A DNA stretch of 64,000 bases from Caloramator mitchellensis (lineage in GTDB: Bacteria > Bacillota > Clostridia > Clostridiales > Caloramatoraceae): positions 1-64,000 of the forward strand of contig NZ_LKHP01000009.1 in assembly GCF_001440545.1 (NCBI RefSeq), read 5' to 3'. A model generated the notes under the pieces. It was not told the DNA's origin. It searched no databases and saw nothing but the letters and a program-made list of their open reading frames with translations. The stretch's first letter is position 1; every line of letters begins with the position of its first letter. Below are positions 37,227 to 47,171 of this stretch, one piece after another. A program made the position numbers and the translations under genes.

Positions 37227-38327
37227 ATGGATAGTAGAATTACAAAACTTGCGGATGTATTGCTGAATTATTCCCTTAACATTAAAAAAGGAGAGAAGCT
37301 CTTAATTCAGGGTGGAGAAGCTACATTGCCTTTAGTTAAGGCTGTATATAAAAGGGCTTTAGAGCTTGGGGCTCATCCTCAGGTGGATATTGTTGTTGAG
37401 GATTTAGGGGAATACATGCTAAAGTTTGGTTCAGATGAACAGATAATGTATGTTCCTGAATCAACCATTAAGGCGTTTGAAAGCGTTGACGCTTTTTTGA
37501 CCATTTGGGGAGATGTAAACACAAGATTTTTAACTAACGTTGACCCAGCAAAATTAAAATTAAGGTCAAGGGGAAGGCAGGAACTTGTAAAGATTATCTC
37601 TGAGAGGATGGAGAAGAAAGAGCTTAAATGGTGTGGAACTCAATTCCCAACTCATGCAAATGCTCAGGAGGCATCTATGTCTTTAACAGAGTATGAGGAT
37701 TTTGTTTATGGCGCAGGATACATAGATGATGAAAACCCTGTTGCTAAGTGGGAGAAAATAAGGGAAGAGCAGGACAGAATCTGTGAATATCTCAACAATA
37801 AAGAAAATCTAAGAATAGTTTCTAAGGATACTGATATTTCAATGAGCATCAAGGGAAGAAAGTGGATTAACTGTGCGGGTGAAGAAAATTTCCCAGATGG
37901 AGAGGTTTTCACTTGCCCTGTTGAAGACAGTGTAAATGGATATATAAGATTTAGTTTCCCTGGAATTTATGCAGGCCGTGAGATTGAGGATATAAGGCTT
38001 GAGTTTGAAAACGGAAGAGTAGTCAAGGCAACTGCAGCAAAGGGAGAGGAGCTATTAAAGGAACTTTTGGAAACAGATGAGGGAGCAAAGCTCCTTGGAG
38101 AAGTTGCAATAGGAACAAACTATGGAATTCAAGCCTTTACAAAAAATATGCTCTTTGACGAAAAGATTGGTGGGACAGTCCACCTTGCGATAGGTCGTGC
38201 ATTCCCTGAAGCAGGCGGCAAGAATATGTCTACTATTCACTGGGATATGCTGTGTGATATGAAGGAAGAGGGCAAGATTTACGCCGATGGTGAATTGATA
38301 TACGAAAAAGGAAAATTTTTAATATAA
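37227..38327 (+). CDS. Aminopeptidase, M29 family (AmpS-like)
   Basis: A 366-residue thermophilic-type M29 metallo-aminopeptidase. Two-metal ligands are expected at the Glu of NCAGEENFPDGEVFTCPVED (about 215-234), the Glu of the C-terminal KIGGTVHLAIGRAFPE region (His and Glu, about 312-327) and HWDMLCDM (about 338), all of which are visible. The family removes N-terminal residues with broad specificity. A GGGGG site precedes the ATG. It stands alone between UPF0182 and the serS leader. Confidence 0.94.
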   Translation: MDSRITKLADVLLNYSLNIKKGEKLLIQGGEATLPLVKAVYKRALELGAHPQVDIVVEDLGEYMLKFGSDEQIMYVPESTIKAFESVDAFLTIWGDVNTRFLTNVDPAKLKLRSRGRQELVKIISERMEKKELKWCGTQFPTHANAQEASMSLTEYEDFVYGAGYIDDENPVAKWEKIREEQDRICEYLNNKENLRIVSKDTDISMSIKGRKWINCAGEENFPDGEVFTCPVEDSVNGYIRFSFPGIYAGREIEDIRLEFENGRVVKATAAKGEELLKELLETDEGAKLLGEVAIGTNYGIQAFTKNMLFDEKIGGTVHLAIGRAFPEAGGKNMSTIHWDMLCDMKEEGKIYADGELIYEKGKFLI

Positions 38328-38332
38328 TGTTG

Positions 38333-38360
38333 TTGCATTTTATATAAAATTTAGTATAAT
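38333..38360 (+). promoter_or_regulatory. Promoter of the serS T-box leader
   Basis: TTGCAT (38333-38338) and TATAAT (38355-38360) are 16 bp apart, directly before the T-box leader. Confidence 0.65.
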
Positions 38361-38365
38361 ATATT

Positions 38366-38602
38366 AAAACAAACCTATGAAGGAGAATAGTAGGTAGGGT
38401 TTGAACTTAAGAGAGCCGGTGGATGGTGCGAACCGGTGTTTGACCTTATTGAATCCACTCTTGAGGGTTTGCGATGAGCAAAACGGTGTGGCCGTTATAC
38501 CACGTTGAGAGGACTGCTAAAATTTTGTATTTAGTGGTCAAATAGGGTGGCACCGCGAAAGATAGGCCTTTCGTCCCTTTGGGGATGATGGGCTTTTTTG
38601 TA
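38366..38602 (+). promoter_or_regulatory. T-box riboswitch upstream of serS
   Basis: A long structured leader ends in the conserved T-box AGGGTGGCACCGCG (38545-38557 region) and a terminator (about 38565-38600, then T6). The upstream stem I contains a GAATCCACTC segment in which TCC (Ser) followed by A is a plausible specifier codon. Uncharged tRNA-Ser binding would switch from the terminator to the antiterminator and allow serS expression. Confidence 0.93.
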
Positions 38603-38658
38603 TGCCTAATTTAAAACCGGAAATAATAAGATATTAATTAAGTTTAGGAGGAGAGGTT

Positions 38659-39948
38659 ATGTTAGATTTAAAAAGGATTAGAACCAACCCAGATGAGATT
38701 AAAGAAGCACTAAAGATCAGGGGGGAGGCTTTTACCCTTGATATGATTGACAAAGTAGTTGAACTTGACGAAAGAAGAAGACAGATACTTGCAGAGGTTG
38801 AAACTCTAAAAAATAGGAGAAACACTGATTCTCAAGAGATAGCAAAGCTTAAAAAGGCTGGACAAAATGCAGACCATCTTCTTGCTGAAATGAAGGAACT
38901 TTCAGATAAGATTAAGGACATGGATGTTGAACTTGCTAAGGTTGAAGAGGAAATAGAATACATCCTTATGAGAATTCCAAATATCCCAAACAAGGATGTG
39001 CCAAAGGGAGATACTGATGCAGACAATGTTGAAGTTAGAAAATGGGGAGAACCTAGAAAGTTTGACTTTGAGCCAAAGGCCCACTGGGATATAGGAACAA
39101 GTCTTGGAATATTAGATTTTGAAACTGCAGGAAAGGTAACAGGTGCAAGGTTTACTTTCTACAAAGGACTTGGAGCAAGACTTGAAAGAGCCCTAATAAA
39201 CTTTTTCTTAGATGTTCATACAGAGAAACATGGATATGTAGAAGTTTTCCCACCATTTATGGTTAATAGAAAGAGTATGACGGGAACAGGACAATTGCCA
39301 AAGTTTGAAGAGGATGCATTTAAAATAGCAGACAGCGACTATTTCCTTATTCCAACTGCTGAAGTTCCAGTTACAAACATGTATATGAACGATGTTTTAG
39401 AAGGTTCGAAGCTTCCTATTAAACACGTTGCATATTCAGCATGCTTTAGATCAGAGGCAGGTTCAGCAGGAAGAGACACAAGAGGACTTATTAGACAACA
39501 TCAATTCAATAAAGTTGAGCTTGTTAAATTCGTTGACCCTGAAAAGAGCTATGAAGAGCTTGAGACCTTAACTCGTGATGCAGAGGAAGTTTTACAAATG
39601 CTAAAGATACCATACAGAGTTGTTCTTATCTGCTCAGGCGACTTAGGATTTACAGCTGCTAAAAAATACGACATAGAAGTTTGGATGCCAAGCTACGGAA
39701 GATATGTAGAAATTTCAAGCTGCTCAAACTTCGAAGACTTCCAAGCAAGAAGAGCAAACATCAAATTTAAGCGTGACGCTAAATCTAAACCAGAATACGT
39801 TCATACTCTCAACGGCTCAGGCGTTGCTGTTGGAAGAACTGTCGCAGCTATCCTTGAAAACTTCCAAAACGAAGACGGCTCAGTTACAATCCCAGAGGTC
39901 CTCGTTCCCTACATGGGCGGCATAAGTGACATTCACTTGATTCCTTGA
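38659..39948 (+). CDS. serS: Seryl-tRNA synthetase
   Basis: A 429-residue class II aminoacyl-tRNA synthetase. The N-terminal long antiparallel coiled coil (about residues 25-105) binds the tRNA; the catalytic core has motif 2 ([19 protein letters not shown], about 262-280) and motif 3 ([17 protein letters not shown], about 378-394). A GGAGGAGAGG site precedes the ATG. Expression is under the T-box leader, and a strong terminator follows. Confidence 0.98.
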   Translation: MLDLKRIRTNPDEIKEALKIRGEAFTLDMIDKVVELDERRRQILAEVETLKNRRNTDSQEIAKLKKAGQNADHLLAEMKELSDKIKDMDVELAKVEEEIEYILMRIPNIPNKDVPKGDTDADNVEVRKWGEPRKFDFEPKAHWDIGTSLGILDFETAGKVTGARFTFYKGLGARLERALINFFLDVHTEKHGYVEVFPPFMVNRKSMTGTGQLPKFEEDAFKIADSDYFLIPTAEVPVTNMYMNDVLEGSKLPIKHVAYSACFRSEAGSAGRDTRGLIRQHQFNKVELVKFVDPEKSYEELETLTRDAEEVLQMLKIPYRVVLICSGDLGFTAAKKYDIEVWMPSYGRYVEISSCSNFEDFQARRANIKFKRDAKSKPEYVHTLNGSGVAVGRTVAAILENFQNEDGSVTIPEVLVPYMGGISDIHLIP

Positions 39949-40006
39949 GTTCTTGATTTGTTTGTCAATTAGGACATGTTGCATAGATAATTTAAGCATA
40001 TAGCAT

Positions 40007-40058
40007 AAGGACACCTTTTAAGAGAAGTTTTTACAAATCTTAGAAGGTGTCCTTTATT
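40007..40058 (+). terminator. Terminator between serS and the eut locus
   Basis: A 17-bp stem with a single G-U pair (40007-40023 with 40038-40054) and a 14-nt loop is followed by TTTATTCAT. It isolates the eut locus from serS. A TATAAT at 40091-40096 downstream may be the -10 box of the eutS promoter. Confidence 0.85.
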
Positions 40059-40115
40059 CATATTATATACTTCTTAGCATATATATGTAATATAATTTTA
40101 GGTGGAAGTGATAAT

Positions 40116-40460
40116 TTGGCAGATGAAAAAATGAGAATAATTCAAGAGTATGTTCCAGGAAAGCAGATTACATTAGCTCATATTATTGCAAACCCCCAGA
40201 AGAGTATTTATCAAAAATTAGGATTGGATGATTATAAAAGTGCAATTGGAATTTTGACTATAACTCCAAGCGAAGCGTCAATTATTGCAGCAGATATAGC
40301 AACAAAATCCTCAGGCGTTGAAATTGGTTTTTTAGACCGATTCAGTGGTTCTTTAGTTTTGATAGGTGATATTTCGAGTGTTGAAGCTGCATTAAAAAAC
40401 GTTATTGAAACTATGGAATTAGTATTGAAGTTCTCAACCGCTAAAATAACAAAATCCTAG
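40116..40460 (+). CDS. eutS: BMC shell protein EutS
   Basis: A 114-residue BMC-domain shell protein of the EutS/PduU class, which form bent or barrel-topped hexamers. The N-terminal [20 protein letters not shown] is the circularly permuted EutS signature. The TTG at 40116 gives the usual MADEK-type start, with GGTGG upstream; longer frames run into the promoter region. It opens the ethanolamine microcompartment locus, right before the regulators. Confidence 0.95.
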   Translation: MADEKMRIIQEYVPGKQITLAHIIANPQKSIYQKLGLDDYKSAIGILTITPSEASIIAADIATKSSGVEIGFLDRFSGSLVLIGDISSVEAALKNVIETMELVLKFSTAKITKS

Positions 40461-40468
40461 GGGGAAAC

Positions 40469-40891
40469 ATGAAGAAAATAATGCTTATAGGGAAAAGTGG
40501 TTGTGGTAAAACAACATTAGTTCAAGCAATCTTGAATAAAGAGCTGATTTCTAAAAAGACTCAATCATTTGAATATCATCAATGCATATTAGACACTCCT
40601 GGCGAATATATTGAATATAGAAATTATATTAGAGCAATAATTTCGGAAGCTGTTAATTATGATATAATAGCTTTTTTGCAGGATGCTACTCAAGAAAATT
40701 GTATATTCCCACCAAACTTTGCGTATATTTTTAGTAAAAAAGTAGTAGGGATAGTAACGAAGATAGATGTAGACCATTGCAATTTAAAATTAGCAGAAGA
40801 GTGTTTAAGAAGAGCAGGAGTTAAAGAAATATACTATGTAAGTTCTTATAACAAAATAGGCATAGACGAATTAAGAAAACTCCTTTTATAG
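40469..40891 (+). CDS. eutP: EutP/PduV family GTPase-like protein
   Basis: A 140-residue Ras-like P-loop protein. Walker A is GKSGCGKTT (residues 7-15), the DxxG-like switch is LDTPGEY, and the base-specificity motif is TKID (about 92-95). EutP and PduV are associated with microcompartments; a role in positioning, or acetate kinase activity as reported for some EutP, is not decided by sequence. It follows eutS by 8 bp. Confidence 0.93.
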   Translation: MKKIMLIGKSGCGKTTLVQAILNKELISKKTQSFEYHQCILDTPGEYIEYRNYIRAIISEAVNYDIIAFLQDATQENCIFPPNFAYIFSKKVVGIVTKIDVDHCNLKLAEECLRRAGVKEIYYVSSYNKIGIDELRKLLL

Positions 40892-40904
40892 AGGAGGAGA
40901 GGGT

Positions 40905-41477
40905 ATGAGAAAAAATATTGTTATAGTTGATGATGAACCAATAACAAGGATGGATTTACATGAATTACTTAACGAGTCGGGATTTAATGTAATTGGTGAA
41001 GCATCTGATGGTTTAGATGCTGTAGAACTTTGTAGGAGATTAAAACCTGATTTAGTTTTAATGGATGTAAAAATGCCACTGCTTGATGGTATAAAGGCAT
41101 CAAAATTAATAATGACTGAAGAGTTAACCAAGGCGGTTGTTCTTTTGACTGCTTATAGTAGTTCTGAATTTGTAGAAAGGGCAAAGGAATCCGGAGTCAT
41201 GGCTTATCTAGTTAAACCTGTAGAAGAAAAAACTTTAATCAATACGATTGAAATAGCATTACATAAAGGATATGAAATTCAAAATATGAAGAATGAAATA
41301 AAAATTGCAAGAGAGAACTTGGAAGCAAGAAAAATAATTGAAAAGGCAAAAGGAATATTAATGACTAAAGAAAATATTTCAGAAAAAGAAGCCTATAATT
41401 TAATGAGAAAAGTAAGCATGGATAAACGATGTTCAATGAGGAAGATTGCTGAGACAATTTTACTTAATGAAAGGTGA
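40905..41477 (+). CDS. eutV: EutV response regulator with ANTAR RNA-binding domain
   Basis: A 190-residue antitermination regulator. The receiver (about 1-120) has DDEP, the phosphorylated Asp in LVLMDVKMPLLDG (residue about 53) and Lys in YLVKPVEE. The C-terminal ANTAR domain (about 130-188) has IIEKAKGILMTKENISEKEAY and the helical RCSMRKIAETIL. In Enterococcus phospho-EutV binds paired hairpins and blocks terminators. A matching hairpin pair lies just after eutW here. Confidence 0.96.
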   Translation: MRKNIVIVDDEPITRMDLHELLNESGFNVIGEASDGLDAVELCRRLKPDLVLMDVKMPLLDGIKASKLIMTEELTKAVVLLTAYSSSEFVERAKESGVMAYLVKPVEEKTLINTIEIALHKGYEIQNMKNEIKIARENLEARKIIEKAKGILMTKENISEKEAYNLMRKVSMDKRCSMRKIAETILLNER

Positions 41478-41481
41478 AAAT

Positions 41482-42891
41482 ATGTTAAGAGATTTATGTC
41501 AATTACATACAAATCTTAGGGATGAAGATATTCTGATCCTGGAAAACATAGCAAATATTTTAACTTATATAGCTGACCTTGTAAGAGCAGATGTTTTTAT
41601 TGACTGTTTGACAAGAGACCCAGATGTTGCGATTGTTGTTGCTGAAGCAAAACCAAGCAACTCTCCGTCGATGTATAAATACTCAGTTGTTGGACAACTT
41701 GCTCTTCAAAAAAATGAACCTGCAGCTCTTAGGACTTTGCAAATAGGTGTCAGCACAAGAGATTTAAAAGCAATTACTCAGGAAAATATAACAGTAAAGC
41801 AAAATGTTGTTCCAATAAAAAACAAGAATAATGAAACCATAGGTGCATTAATAATGGAACAAGATGCAACAAAAGCTGTAAATCAAAACAAACAGATGCA
41901 GATGCTAGCTGAAACTGCAGAACAATTGACTGAAACTTTATTTTCATTAACTGATAATGAACATGCTCTAACATATCATCTTAATGATGCTATAGTTATG
42001 TTTAATGAAGAAGGCAGAGCTATATATTCTAATCCTGTAGCTGAAGAACTGTATAATAAACTAGGATATAAAGACAGAATAGTTGGCATGCATTTTGAAA
42101 ACTTAGTATTAGATGGAAGCAGTATAGATAAAATAGTTGCTGAAAATTTTTTCAATATTGGAGAAGTTAATGTAGGTAAATTGACATTTCAGGTTAAATA
42201 TTTGGTAAAACGCAAAAAGAAAAAATTAGACGGTTTTATTATGTTAATTAGAGATATTACTGAAGTAAAGGAAAAAGAAAAAGAGTTGATTTTAAAATCT
42301 GTTGCTATAAAGGAAATTCATCATAGAGTTAAAAACAATTTGCAAACAATTGCAAGCCTATTACGATTACAATCTAGAAGAATACAGGAAGAAAATGCAA
42401 AGAAATCATTTAACGAAAGCATAAATAGAATACTTAGCATTTCAGTAACTCATGAAATATTAGCACAAAATGGAGTGGACGAAGTAGATATAAAGACTAT
42501 AATAACAAAAATTGCAGAAAGTACTATTAATTATTGCCTATCACCAAATGAAAATATAAAGGTTTTTATCTATGGTGATAGTTTTAAAATAGATTCAGAT
42601 AAAGCAACATCTATTGCTCTAGTTGTAAATGAGATACTACAAAACTGTATAGAGCATGCCTTTGAAGCAAAAGAGAATGGAAAAATCGAGGTGACCATAA
42701 AAAAAGGAATAATGTATTCTACCATTTCAATTATAGATAATGGGCGAGGTTTTGATATTAATAAGATTAGAAATGGAAGTTTAGGGTTAAGTATTGTAAA
42801 AAGTATTGTGAAAGATAAATTATTTGGTCATTTCAATATAGATTCTAATGAATTTGGAACTAAAATACTATTCGATTTTAAAAATGAATAA
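41482..42891 (+). CDS. eutW: EutW sensor histidine kinase
   Basis: A 469-residue soluble kinase without membrane segments. An N-terminal GAF-like H_kinase_N region (about 1-160) is followed by a PAS-like domain (about 175-270), the HisKA_2 motif with phosphorylated His in KEIHHRVKNNLQTIASLLRL, and an ATPase domain with NEILQNCIEHAF and DNGRGFDI. In the Enterococcus system it phosphorylates EutV when ethanolamine is present. The ATG at 41482 follows AAAGGTGA, 4 bp after eutV. Confidence 0.95.
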   Translation: MLRDLCQLHTNLRDEDILILENIANILTYIADLVRADVFIDCLTRDPDVAIVVAEAKPSNSPSMYKYSVVGQLALQKNEPAALRTLQIGVSTRDLKAITQENITVKQNVVPIKNKNNETIGALIMEQDATKAVNQNKQMQMLAETAEQLTETLFSLTDNEHALTYHLNDAIVMFNEEGRAIYSNPVAEELYNKLGYKDRIVGMHFENLVLDGSSIDKIVAENFFNIGEVNVGKLTFQVKYLVKRKKKKLDGFIMLIRDITEVKEKEKELILKSVAIKEIHHRVKNNLQTIASLLRLQSRRIQEENAKKSFNESINRILSISVTHEILAQNGVDEVDIKTIITKIAESTINYCLSPNENIKVFIYGDSFKIDSDKATSIALVVNEILQNCIEHAFEAKENGKIEVTIKKGIMYSTISIIDNGRGFDINKIRNGSLGLSIVKSIVKDKLFGHFNIDSNEFGTKILFDFKNE

Positions 42892-42892
42892 A

Positions 42893-42950
42893 ATAGCACA
42901 ATGGAGTGCTATCATGAAGGCAAAGAGGCCAAATGTTCAGGCCTCTTTTT
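42893..42950 (+). promoter_or_regulatory. EutV (ANTAR) antitermination site: two hairpins plus terminator
   Basis: Hairpin 1 is ATAGCAC-AATGGA-GTGCTAT (42893-42912), with a six-base loop carrying A at position 1 and G at position 4. Hairpin 2 is GGC-AAAGAG-GCC (42919-42930), with the same A1/G4 pattern, and it shares bases with the 5' arm of the terminator AAAGAGGCC / GGCCTCTTT (42922-42948, then T-rich). This is the dual-hairpin layout known for EutV targets. Confidence 0.92.
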
Positions 42951-42974
42951 GTTTTTATGAAGGGGGAAGATAAT

Positions 42975-44393
42975 TTGAAAGAGGAAATAATCAGCGTAGG
43001 TATCGATATTGGAACAAGCACAACCCAGCTTATTTTTAGCAAGCTTATTATTGAAAATACTGCTTCAGCTTTTACTATTCCTAAAATAAAAATTGTTGAT
43101 AAGCAGGTGTTTTTTAAAAGCGAAATTTATTTTACTCCACTTATATCTTCTACGGAAATCGATATGGAGAAGGTAAAAAAAATTATAGAAATTGAATATT
43201 CTAAAGCAGGAATTAAACCTGAAGATGTTAAAACTGGTGCGGTAATAATCACTGGAGAAACTGCAAGAAAGAAAAATGCTAACAATGTGTTAAATTCATT
43301 AAGTAAATTTGCAGGCGAATTTGTTGTTGCAACTGCTGGTCCTGAACTTGAGGCTATTATTGCTGGAAGAGGAGCAGGAGCTGAAAATATATCCAAAGAA
43401 AATGACTATTGCGTAGCTAATATAGATATCGGCGGAGGAACGACAAATATTGCTGTTTTTGACAGTGGTGAAGTTGTAGATACGTGTGCCTTGGATGTAG
43501 GTGGAAGGTTAATAAAGTTTGATGAAAATAATAGAAAAATTAATTATGCATCAAACAAAATCATTGAACTAGCAAAGGAATTAGGCATTGATTTGAAATT
43601 AGATGATGAAATTACTCTTGGAAAAATAAAAATTATTTGTTCACGAATGGCTGAAATATTAGAAGAAGTATTTGGATTGAGAGCAAGAAGCAAATTATTA
43701 GAAAAAATGCTTATTACTAAACCCTTAAATTTGAACTATAAAATAGACTCTATAACCTTTTCAGGAGGCGTAGCTGACTTCATTTATAATCAATCTGATA
43801 ATTACTTAGCCTTTAATGACATCGGAATTGTTTTAGGTGAAGCAATCTCAAAATCTAGTTTATTTAAAAAGCTTAAAGTTTTTAAACCTCAAGAAACGAT
43901 AAGGGCTACTGTTATAGGTTCTGGTATGCATACAGTAGAACTTAGCGGTAGCACTATAATGTATTCAAAAGATATATTTCCGATTAAAAATATTCCAGTA
44001 ATAAGATTAAACAATGAAAGTGATTATAAATTATTTTCAAGCGAAATAGAACAAAAAATTAATTGGTTCATTGCAAATGAAGAATTACAAAATATAGCGA
44101 TTGCTTTCAAAGGAACAAAAAATCCAAGCTTTAATAATGTAAGTTCTTTGGCAGAAAAAATAATAACAGGCTTGAATAAATTAGTTGAAAACAGATTACC
44201 TATAATTGTCATTGTCGAAAATGATTTTGCAAAAGCATTAGGTCATTCTATAGTAAATAAACTTAACAAAAAAAATGATGTTGTATGTATTGATGGAATT
44301 AGGGTAGAGAATGGTGATTTTGTTGATATTGGGAAACCTATATCAAATGGTAGGGTAGTCCCAATTGTAATAAAAACATTATTATTCAAATAA
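42975..44393 (+). CDS. eutA: Ethanolamine ammonia-lyase reactivase EutA
   Basis: About 472 residues of the actin/Hsp70-like ATPase fold. The phosphate-1 motif VGIDIGTSTTQLIFS is at the N-terminus and the phosphate-2 motif NIDIGGGTTNIAVFD is near residue 155. EutA exchanges damaged cobalamin for adenosylcobalamin on EutBC. The TTG at 42975 follows AGGGGGA; an in-frame ATG at 42957 overlaps the ribosome binding site. It is the first gene under the EutV antitermination site. Confidence 0.94.
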   Translation: MKEEIISVGIDIGTSTTQLIFSKLIIENTASAFTIPKIKIVDKQVFFKSEIYFTPLISSTEIDMEKVKKIIEIEYSKAGIKPEDVKTGAVIITGETARKKNANNVLNSLSKFAGEFVVATAGPELEAIIAGRGAGAENISKENDYCVANIDIGGGTTNIAVFDSGEVVDTCALDVGGRLIKFDENNRKINYASNKIIELAKELGIDLKLDDEITLGKIKIICSRMAEILEEVFGLRARSKLLEKMLITKPLNLNYKIDSITFSGGVADFIYNQSDNYLAFNDIGIVLGEAISKSSLFKKLKVFKPQETIRATVIGSGMHTVELSGSTIMYSKDIFPIKNIPVIRLNNESDYKLFSSEIEQKINWFIANEELQNIAIAFKGTKNPSFNNVSSLAEKIITGLNKLVENRLPIIVIVENDFAKALGHSIVNKLNKKNDVVCIDGIRVENGDFVDIGKPISNGRVVPIVIKTLLFK

Positions 44394-44409
44394 GGAAGGG
44401 GTGAATAAT

Positions 44410-45774
44410 TTGAGATTAAAGACAAAATTGTTCGGAAAAACTTATCAATTTGGTTCTGTTAAAGAAGTTCTAGCAAAAGCAAATGAAGAAAAATCAGGAG
44501 ATAAATTGGCAGGTATTGCAGCTTCTTCTGTTACTGAAAGAATTGCTGCAAAAGAAGTTTTAAGCAATTTAACCCTAAACGATTTAAGAAATAATCCTGT
44601 AGTTCCTTATGAAATTGATGAGGTTACTAGAGTAATTCAGGATTCAGTTAACGAAAGAATTTATGAAGAAATTAAAAATTGGACAGTAGCAGAACTTAGA
44701 GAATGGATATTGAATGATAAGACTTCAGGTGATGACATAAAGAGAATCAGCAGAGGTCTTACTAGTGAAATGGTTGCAGCAGTTGCGAAACTCATGTCAA
44801 ATCTAGATTTGATATATGGTGCAAGCAAAATAAGAATAAGTGCTCACTGCAACTCAACAATTGGCCTTAAAGGGACACTGGCAGCTAGATTGCAACCAAA
44901 TCACCCAACTGATGATATTGATGGAATAATGGTTTCAATTATGGAAGGACTAAGCTATGGGGTTGGTGATGCTGTAATTGGATTAAACCCTGTAGATGAC
45001 ACTGTTGATAATGTCTATAAAATATTAAAGAAGTTTGATGAGTTTAAAAAGAAGTGGGAAATTCCAACTCAAATTTGTGTTCTTGCTCATGTTACGACTC
45101 AAATGGAATGTATAAGAAAAGGAGCACCAACAGACCTTATCTTCCAGAGTATTGCAGGGTCACAAAAAGGGAATGAAGCATTTGGTATAAGCGTTAAATT
45201 ATTGGATGAAGCTTACGATTTAGCTCTAAAACAAGGAACAGCAACAGGTCCAAACGTAATGTATTTTGAAACTGGACAAGGCTCAGAATTATCTTCTGAT
45301 TCGCATCATGGTGCTGACCAAGTAACCATGGAAGCCAGATGCTATGGATTAGCAAAAAGATATAAACCGTTTATGGTAAATACTGTTGTTGGTTTTATAG
45401 GACCGGAATATCTATATGACAGCAAGCAAGTAATCAGGGCAGGCCTTGAAGATCATTTTATGGGCAAACTTACTGGAATTCCAATGGGTGTTGATGCTTG
45501 TTATACCAATCATATGAAGGCGGATCAGAATGATGTTGAAAATTTAGCGGTTCTATTGACTGCTGCAGGGTGTAACTATTTCATGGGAATTCCTGCTGGG
45601 GATGACGTAATGCTTAATTATCAATGCACAGGATATCATGAAACTCCTACATTAAGAGAATTACTTGGATTAAGACCTATAAAAGAATTTGAAATTTGGC
45701 TTGAAAAAATGGGATTTATGCAAAATGGCAAATTGACTAATAAAGCTGGGGATGCATCAGTTTTTTTGAAATGA
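44410..45774 (+). CDS. eutB: Ethanolamine ammonia-lyase large subunit, canonical copy
   Basis: A 454-residue TIM-barrel subunit that, with EutC and adenosylcobalamin, splits ethanolamine into acetaldehyde and ammonia. Substrate-site elements are all present: [19 protein letters not shown] and the Asp in MGVDACYTNH, which falls exactly at residue 362 when counted from the TTG at 44410, matching E. coli Asp362. The TTG follows GGAAGGGGTGA; the GTG at 44401 is part of that site. A second full eutB follows 10 bp after its stop. Confidence 0.96.
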   Translation: MRLKTKLFGKTYQFGSVKEVLAKANEEKSGDKLAGIAASSVTERIAAKEVLSNLTLNDLRNNPVVPYEIDEVTRVIQDSVNERIYEEIKNWTVAELREWILNDKTSGDDIKRISRGLTSEMVAAVAKLMSNLDLIYGASKIRISAHCNSTIGLKGTLAARLQPNHPTDDIDGIMVSIMEGLSYGVGDAVIGLNPVDDTVDNVYKILKKFDEFKKKWEIPTQICVLAHVTTQMECIRKGAPTDLIFQSIAGSQKGNEAFGISVKLLDEAYDLALKQGTATGPNVMYFETGQGSELSSDSHHGADQVTMEARCYGLAKRYKPFMVNTVVGFIGPEYLYDSKQVIRAGLEDHFMGKLTGIPMGVDACYTNHMKADQNDVENLAVLLTAAGCNYFMGIPAGDDVMLNYQCTGYHETPTLRELLGLRPIKEFEIWLEKMGFMQNGKLTNKAGDASVFLK

Positions 45775-45784
45775 GGTGCCGCTG

Positions 45785-47152
45785 ATGATACTCAAAACAA
45801 AACTGTTTGGAAGGATATATTCTTTTAAAGACATTAAAGAAGTATTGGCAAAAGCAAATGAAGAAAAATCTGGTGATAAGCTTTTGGGGATAGCAGCTGA
45901 AACGGTTCAAGAAAGAATAGCAGCTAAAATAGTTTTAAGCAATTTGACATTAGAGGATTTAAGAAATAATCCAACTATTCCATATGAAGAAGATGAAGTA
46001 ACAAGAGTAATAGATGAACAGGTAAATGAAAGTATTTATAAAGAGGTTAAATCATGGACAGTAGGCAAGTTAAGAGAATATATTTTGGATCACAAAACAA
46101 CTGGTGAAGATATTAAAAGAATTAGTAATGGTTTAACATCTGAAATGATTGCAGGTGTAGCAAAGTTAATGTCTAATATGGATTTGGTTTACGGAGCCAG
46201 CAAAATAAAGATTTGGGCTAAGGCTAATACTGAAATAGGTAAACCGGGGACATTGTCCTTTAGATTGCAACCCAATCATCCAACAGATGATATAGATGGG
46301 ATAATAGCTTCAATAATGGAAGGATTATCATATGGATGTGGAGATGCAATAATTGGTGTTAATCCTGTAGAAGACACAGTTGAAAATACTAAAAAGATAA
46401 TGAATGAAATTCATAATTTTATGATTAAATGGAGTATACCTACTCAAACATGCGTTTTATCACACATAACAACTCAAATGGAGGCAGTAAGACAAGGTGC
46501 ACCAGTGTCAGTTTTCTTTCAGAGCGTGGCTGGTAGTGAAAAGGCAAATACGGCTTTTGGCGTTAGCAAGGATATTCTTGATGAAGCATTTGAACTAATA
46601 AAGAAATATGGAACTGCACCCGGTCCTAATCTTATGTATTTTGAAACTGGTCAAGGTTCTGAAATGTCCCTGAATGCAGATCATGGGGTAGATGAAATGA
46701 CACTCGAGGCAAGAACTTATGGATTTGCTAAAAGATATAAGCCTTTTATGGTTAACAATGTTTCAGGATTTATAGGTCCAGAGACTCTTTATAATGGTAA
46801 AGAGATAATTAGAGCAAGTTTAGAAGACCATTTTATGGGTAAGTTGACAGGTTTACCTATGGGTATGGCGCCATGTTATACAAATCATGTTAATGCAGAT
46901 CAAAATGATCAAGAAACAGCAACTATGTTGCTTACCATGGCAGGGGCAAACTACTTTATGGGTGTTCCAGTAGGTGATGATGTAATGCTAAGCTACCAAG
47001 ATACAAGTTATCATGATGATGCTACCTTAAGAGAGTTGTTAAATTTAAAACCCGCCGAGGAGTTCTTCAACTGGTTAGTTGAAATGGGAATAATGGATAA
47101 AAACGGAAGACTCACTGAATTTGCAGGAGATCCTTCTATATTCTTGAAATAA
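45785..47152 (+). CDS. Second, divergent EutB-like subunit (Asp362 replaced by Ala)
   Basis: A 455-residue paralogue of the preceding EutB, colinear along its whole length, without frameshift. [19 protein letters not shown] and the barrel core are kept, but residue 362, Asp in known EutB proteins and contacting the substrate amino group, is Ala ([10 protein letters not shown], codon 46868-46870). The GADQVTME segment of copy one reads GVDEMTLE here. It may accept another amino alcohol, act as a non-catalytic partner, or be inactive. The ATG at 45785 is preceded by GAGGTG. Only one eutC follows. Confidence 0.9.
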   Translation: MILKTKLFGRIYSFKDIKEVLAKANEEKSGDKLLGIAAETVQERIAAKIVLSNLTLEDLRNNPTIPYEEDEVTRVIDEQVNESIYKEVKSWTVGKLREYILDHKTTGEDIKRISNGLTSEMIAGVAKLMSNMDLVYGASKIKIWAKANTEIGKPGTLSFRLQPNHPTDDIDGIIASIMEGLSYGCGDAIIGVNPVEDTVENTKKIMNEIHNFMIKWSIPTQTCVLSHITTQMEAVRQGAPVSVFFQSVAGSEKANTAFGVSKDILDEAFELIKKYGTAPGPNLMYFETGQGSEMSLNADHGVDEMTLEARTYGFAKRYKPFMVNNVSGFIGPETLYNGKEIIRASLEDHFMGKLTGLPMGMAPCYTNHVNADQNDQETATMLLTMAGANYFMGVPVGDDVMLSYQDTSYHDDATLRELLNLKPAEEFFNWLVEMGIMDKNGRLTEFAGDPSIFLK

Positions 47153-47171
47153 ATTGAAAGGGGGAATAAAA

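Noticed and set aside
40007-40116. A second EutV site upstream of eutS
   Set aside because: The strong hairpin there is an ordinary terminator; I could not find paired six-base loops with A1/G4 before it.
45775-45784. Second eutB as a frameshift or assembly duplication of the first
   Set aside because: The two copies differ throughout at DNA and protein level and both are full length, so it is a true paralogue.
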